From assembly GCA_902762905.1 (NCBI GenBank), contig CACWQE010000002.1, positions 1 to 64,000 on the forward strand: a stretch of DNA of 64,000 nucleotides. Direction: 5' to 3'. Below are positions 62,395 to 64,000 of this stretch, piece after piece. The stretch's first letter is position 1; the number at the start of each line of letters is the position of its first letter. The position numbers and the translations under genes are program-made. Below the pieces are notes generated by a model that was not told the origin of the DNA, made no database searches, and saw only the letters and a program-made list of their open reading frames with translations. The stretch comes from an uncultured Lachnospiraceae bacterium (GTDB lineage: Bacteria; Bacillota; Clostridia; Lachnospirales; Lachnospiraceae).

Positions 62395-64000
62395 ATGAAT
62401 TATTTGGAGTTTTTGAAAACGAAGATAGAACTTGCACCGAGCAGTGGTTTTGAGGTTGAACGGTCAGAAGTAAACCAGGCATTAAAACCACACCAAGTAG
62501 ATGCTGTGTTATGGGCAATCAGAGGTGGCCGTAGAGCTTTATTTGAAGCATTTGGACTTGGTAAGACGGTGCAAGAGATTGAGTTTTGTCATTTGGTGGC
62601 AAAGCATAAAGGTGGACAGGCTTTGATTGTGTTGCCACTTGGAGTGCGGCAAGAGTTCACCAGAGATGCAGTTGAGGTTCTTGGATATGAGAAACCGAAA
62701 TACTGCAGAACAATGGAAGAGGTTAAGCAGTCAAAGGCAGAGATCATCTTAACCAATTACGAGAGAGTTCGGGATGGAGACATCCGGCCAGACTATTTTG
62801 TGGCAACGTCGCTTGATGAAGCAAGTGTTTTAAGGAGTTTCGGAAGTAAGACGTATCAGACATTTTTAGATAAATTCAAAGGAGTACCGTATAAGCTAGT
62901 GGCTACAGCTACTCCATCACCAAACAAATACAAAGAGCTGATTCATTATGCAGGATATCTGGAGGTTATGGATACCGGACAGGCATTGACCAGGTTCTTT
63001 CAGAGAGATTCTACGAAAGCGAATAATTTGACATTATATCCGAACCAAGAAGATGAGTTCTGGATGTGGATATCATCATGGGCCTTGTTTGTTACGAAAC
63101 CGTCAGATATCAATCCGGATTATTCGGATGAGGGGTATGATCTTCCACCATTAGATGTCAGATGGCATGAGTTGCCTATCCACTATGGAGACGCGGTTGA
63201 CAAAGACGGACAGATGGAATTATTTGCACAGGCTTCCGCAGGATTGAAAGAAGCGGCTAAGATCAAGCGTGAGAGTATTGATCAAAGAGTGGCTAAGATG
63301 AGCGAGATTATCGCAGAGAATCCGGATGAGCATTTTCTCTTATGGCATGATCAGGAAGCAGAGAGAAAGGCAATTCTTAAGGCAGAACCGGAATGTGTAG
63401 ATATACATGGATCTATGGACTATGATTTGCGAGAAAAGAGGGTACTTGATTTCTCCAATGGAAAGACAAGACTGTTTGCAACCAAGAAGTCAATATCCGG
63501 TTCCGGTTGTAACTTTCAGAGATTCTGCCACCGTGAGATATTTGTCGGCATTGATTATGAATTTAATGATTTTATTCAAGCAATTCACCGGTGTTACCGG
63601 TTTTTACAAAAGGAAACAGTGATCATTGACATCATTTACATGGAGAATGAAAGAGATATCAAAGATGCACTGATTGAGAAATGGAAGAATCATAATCACA
63701 TGGTTGAGAAGATGATTGATATTGTGAAGAAATATGGATTGAATAATGCAGGTCGTGAGCTTGGATTAGAACGGAAGATGGGAGTTGAGAGAGTGGTAGT
63801 AAAAGGAGAGAAGTATACAGCAATCAATGATGATTGTGTGGAATGGACGAAGCAGATGGAAGATAACACGGTCGGGTTGATTCATACATCCATTCCGTTC
63901 GGTAATCACTATGAGTACAGTGCCAATTACAATGATTTCGGACATAACCAGAATACAAAACGATTCTTTGAGCAAATGGATTATCTGACACCGGAACTGC
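62395..64000 (+). CDS. Phage SNF2/DEAD-type helicase fused to a DNA methylase (partial)
   Basis: The frame is open for 535 codons to the window edge. About residues 30-440 are an SF2 helicase: HQVDAVLWAIRGG, Walker A FGLGKT, LVLP-type IVLPLGV, LTNYERV, DEAx box SLDEAS, TATPSPNKY, and the C-terminal lobe FATKKSISGSGCNFQ and QAIHRCYR. From about 485 a methyltransferase region begins (AINDDCVEWTKQMEDNTVGL, TSIPFGNHYEY, an unusual form of the catalytic TSPPY motif). It may modify or remodel phage DNA during replication. The C-terminus lies beyond the window. Confidence 0.88.
   Translation, partial: MNYLEFLKTKIELAPSSGFEVERSEVNQALKPHQVDAVLWAIRGGRRALFEAFGLGKTVQEIEFCHLVAKHKGGQALIVLPLGVRQEFTRDAVEVLGYEKPKYCRTMEEVKQSKAEIILTNYERVRDGDIRPDYFVATSLDEASVLRSFGSKTYQTFLDKFKGVPYKLVATATPSPNKYKELIHYAGYLEVMDTGQALTRFFQRDSTKANNLTLYPNQEDEFWMWISSWALFVTKPSDINPDYSDEGYDLPPLDVRWHELPIHYGDAVDKDGQMELFAQASAGLKEAAKIKRESIDQRVAKMSEIIAENPDEHFLLWHDQEAERKAILKAEPECVDIHGSMDYDLREKRVLDFSNGKTRLFATKKSISGSGCNFQRFCHREIFVGIDYEFNDFIQAIHRCYRFLQKETVIIDIIYMENERDIKDALIEKWKNHNHMVEKMIDIVKKYGLNNAGRELGLERKMGVERVVVKGEKYTAINDDCVEWTKQMEDNTVGLIHTSIPFGNHYEYSANYNDFGHNQNTKRFFEQMDYLTPEL

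Larger units (their letters stand above)
50505..64000. mobile_element. Prophage, left part (continues past the window)
   Basis: The region holds a large serine recombinase at its edge, CI/Cro-type regulators with shared operators, ImmA, and an ordered early module (DUF1351, ERF, NinB-like, HNH, DUF1064, DnaD-like, DnaC-like, helicase-methyltransferase). No structural genes are seen before 64000, so they should follow to the right. Lysogeny genes read left and early genes read right from a switch near 54.8 kb. Confidence 0.92.

Overview
The window looks like a chromosome segment of a gut Lachnospiraceae bacterium (Firmicutes, Clostridia). Supporting signs are Firmicutes-type promoters and GGAGG ribosome binding sites, a perfect CIRCE operator before htpG, the infC-rpmI-rplT operon with an L20-type leader, a PotA-PotB-PotCD polyamine system, an Amt-PII fusion, two M18 aminopeptidases, a Csp-like S8 protease and a CotJC-type manganese catalase. 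The family call is an inference from gene content and style; no 16S gene is present.

Layout. (1) 0-25.9 kb is core chromosome: an ammonium transporter-PII fusion behind two terminator-like leader hairpins, an AraC regulator, clpX, peptidases, an Rrf2 regulator, htpG, a small ferredoxin, an orphan nitrate/taurine-type ABC pair, a polysaccharide deacetylase, a folate cluster (folC, HD protein, folP, folB-folK fusion) running into pheA, then ppx and ppk1, then infC-rpmI-rplT and tRNA-Leu(AAG). (2) 25.9-27.6 kb is a small element or remnant beside the tRNA: arm-site-like repeats, a tyrosine integrase behind a structured attenuator leader, and a type I toxin-antitoxin locus. (3) 27.7-33.9 kb carries a very AT-rich dyad-filled control region and a 1953-codon surface-protein frame that appears to be two proteins joined in frame. 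(4) 34-49.9 kb is core again: an OPT transporter with PqqD-like and MecA-like partners, a chemoreceptor, a HAD phosphatase, ung, an OatA-like acyltransferase, a histidine phosphatase, the polyamine uptake operon with its XRE-cupin regulator, and a cytosolic hybrid histidine kinase preceded by a strongly structured unidentified RNA. (5) From about 50.5 kb to the right edge is a prophage inserted inside a CotJC-like manganese catalase gene: large serine recombinase, NYN nuclease, a remnant S24 repressor, a secreted Ig-like protein, ImmA peptidase, CI/Cro switch with repeated operators, and an early module (DUF1351, ERF annealase, NinB-like, HNH, DUF1064, replication proteins, helicase-methyltransferase).

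Most notable points. First, the integrase at 26-27 kb and the unrelated serine recombinase at 50.5-52 kb share the same leader architecture: nested helices with compensatory base changes, a conserved apical loop, and a mutually exclusive terminator just before the gene. This looks like a mobile-element riboregulator that I cannot name. Second, the prophage splits cotJC with its recombinase gene abutting the 3' half, the arrangement expected for an element whose excision could rebuild a sporulation gene. Third, the adhesin frame at 28.0-33.9 kb contains a mid-protein sorting signal, then an internal ribosome binding site, ATG and second signal peptide, with a TGG where a stop would be expected.
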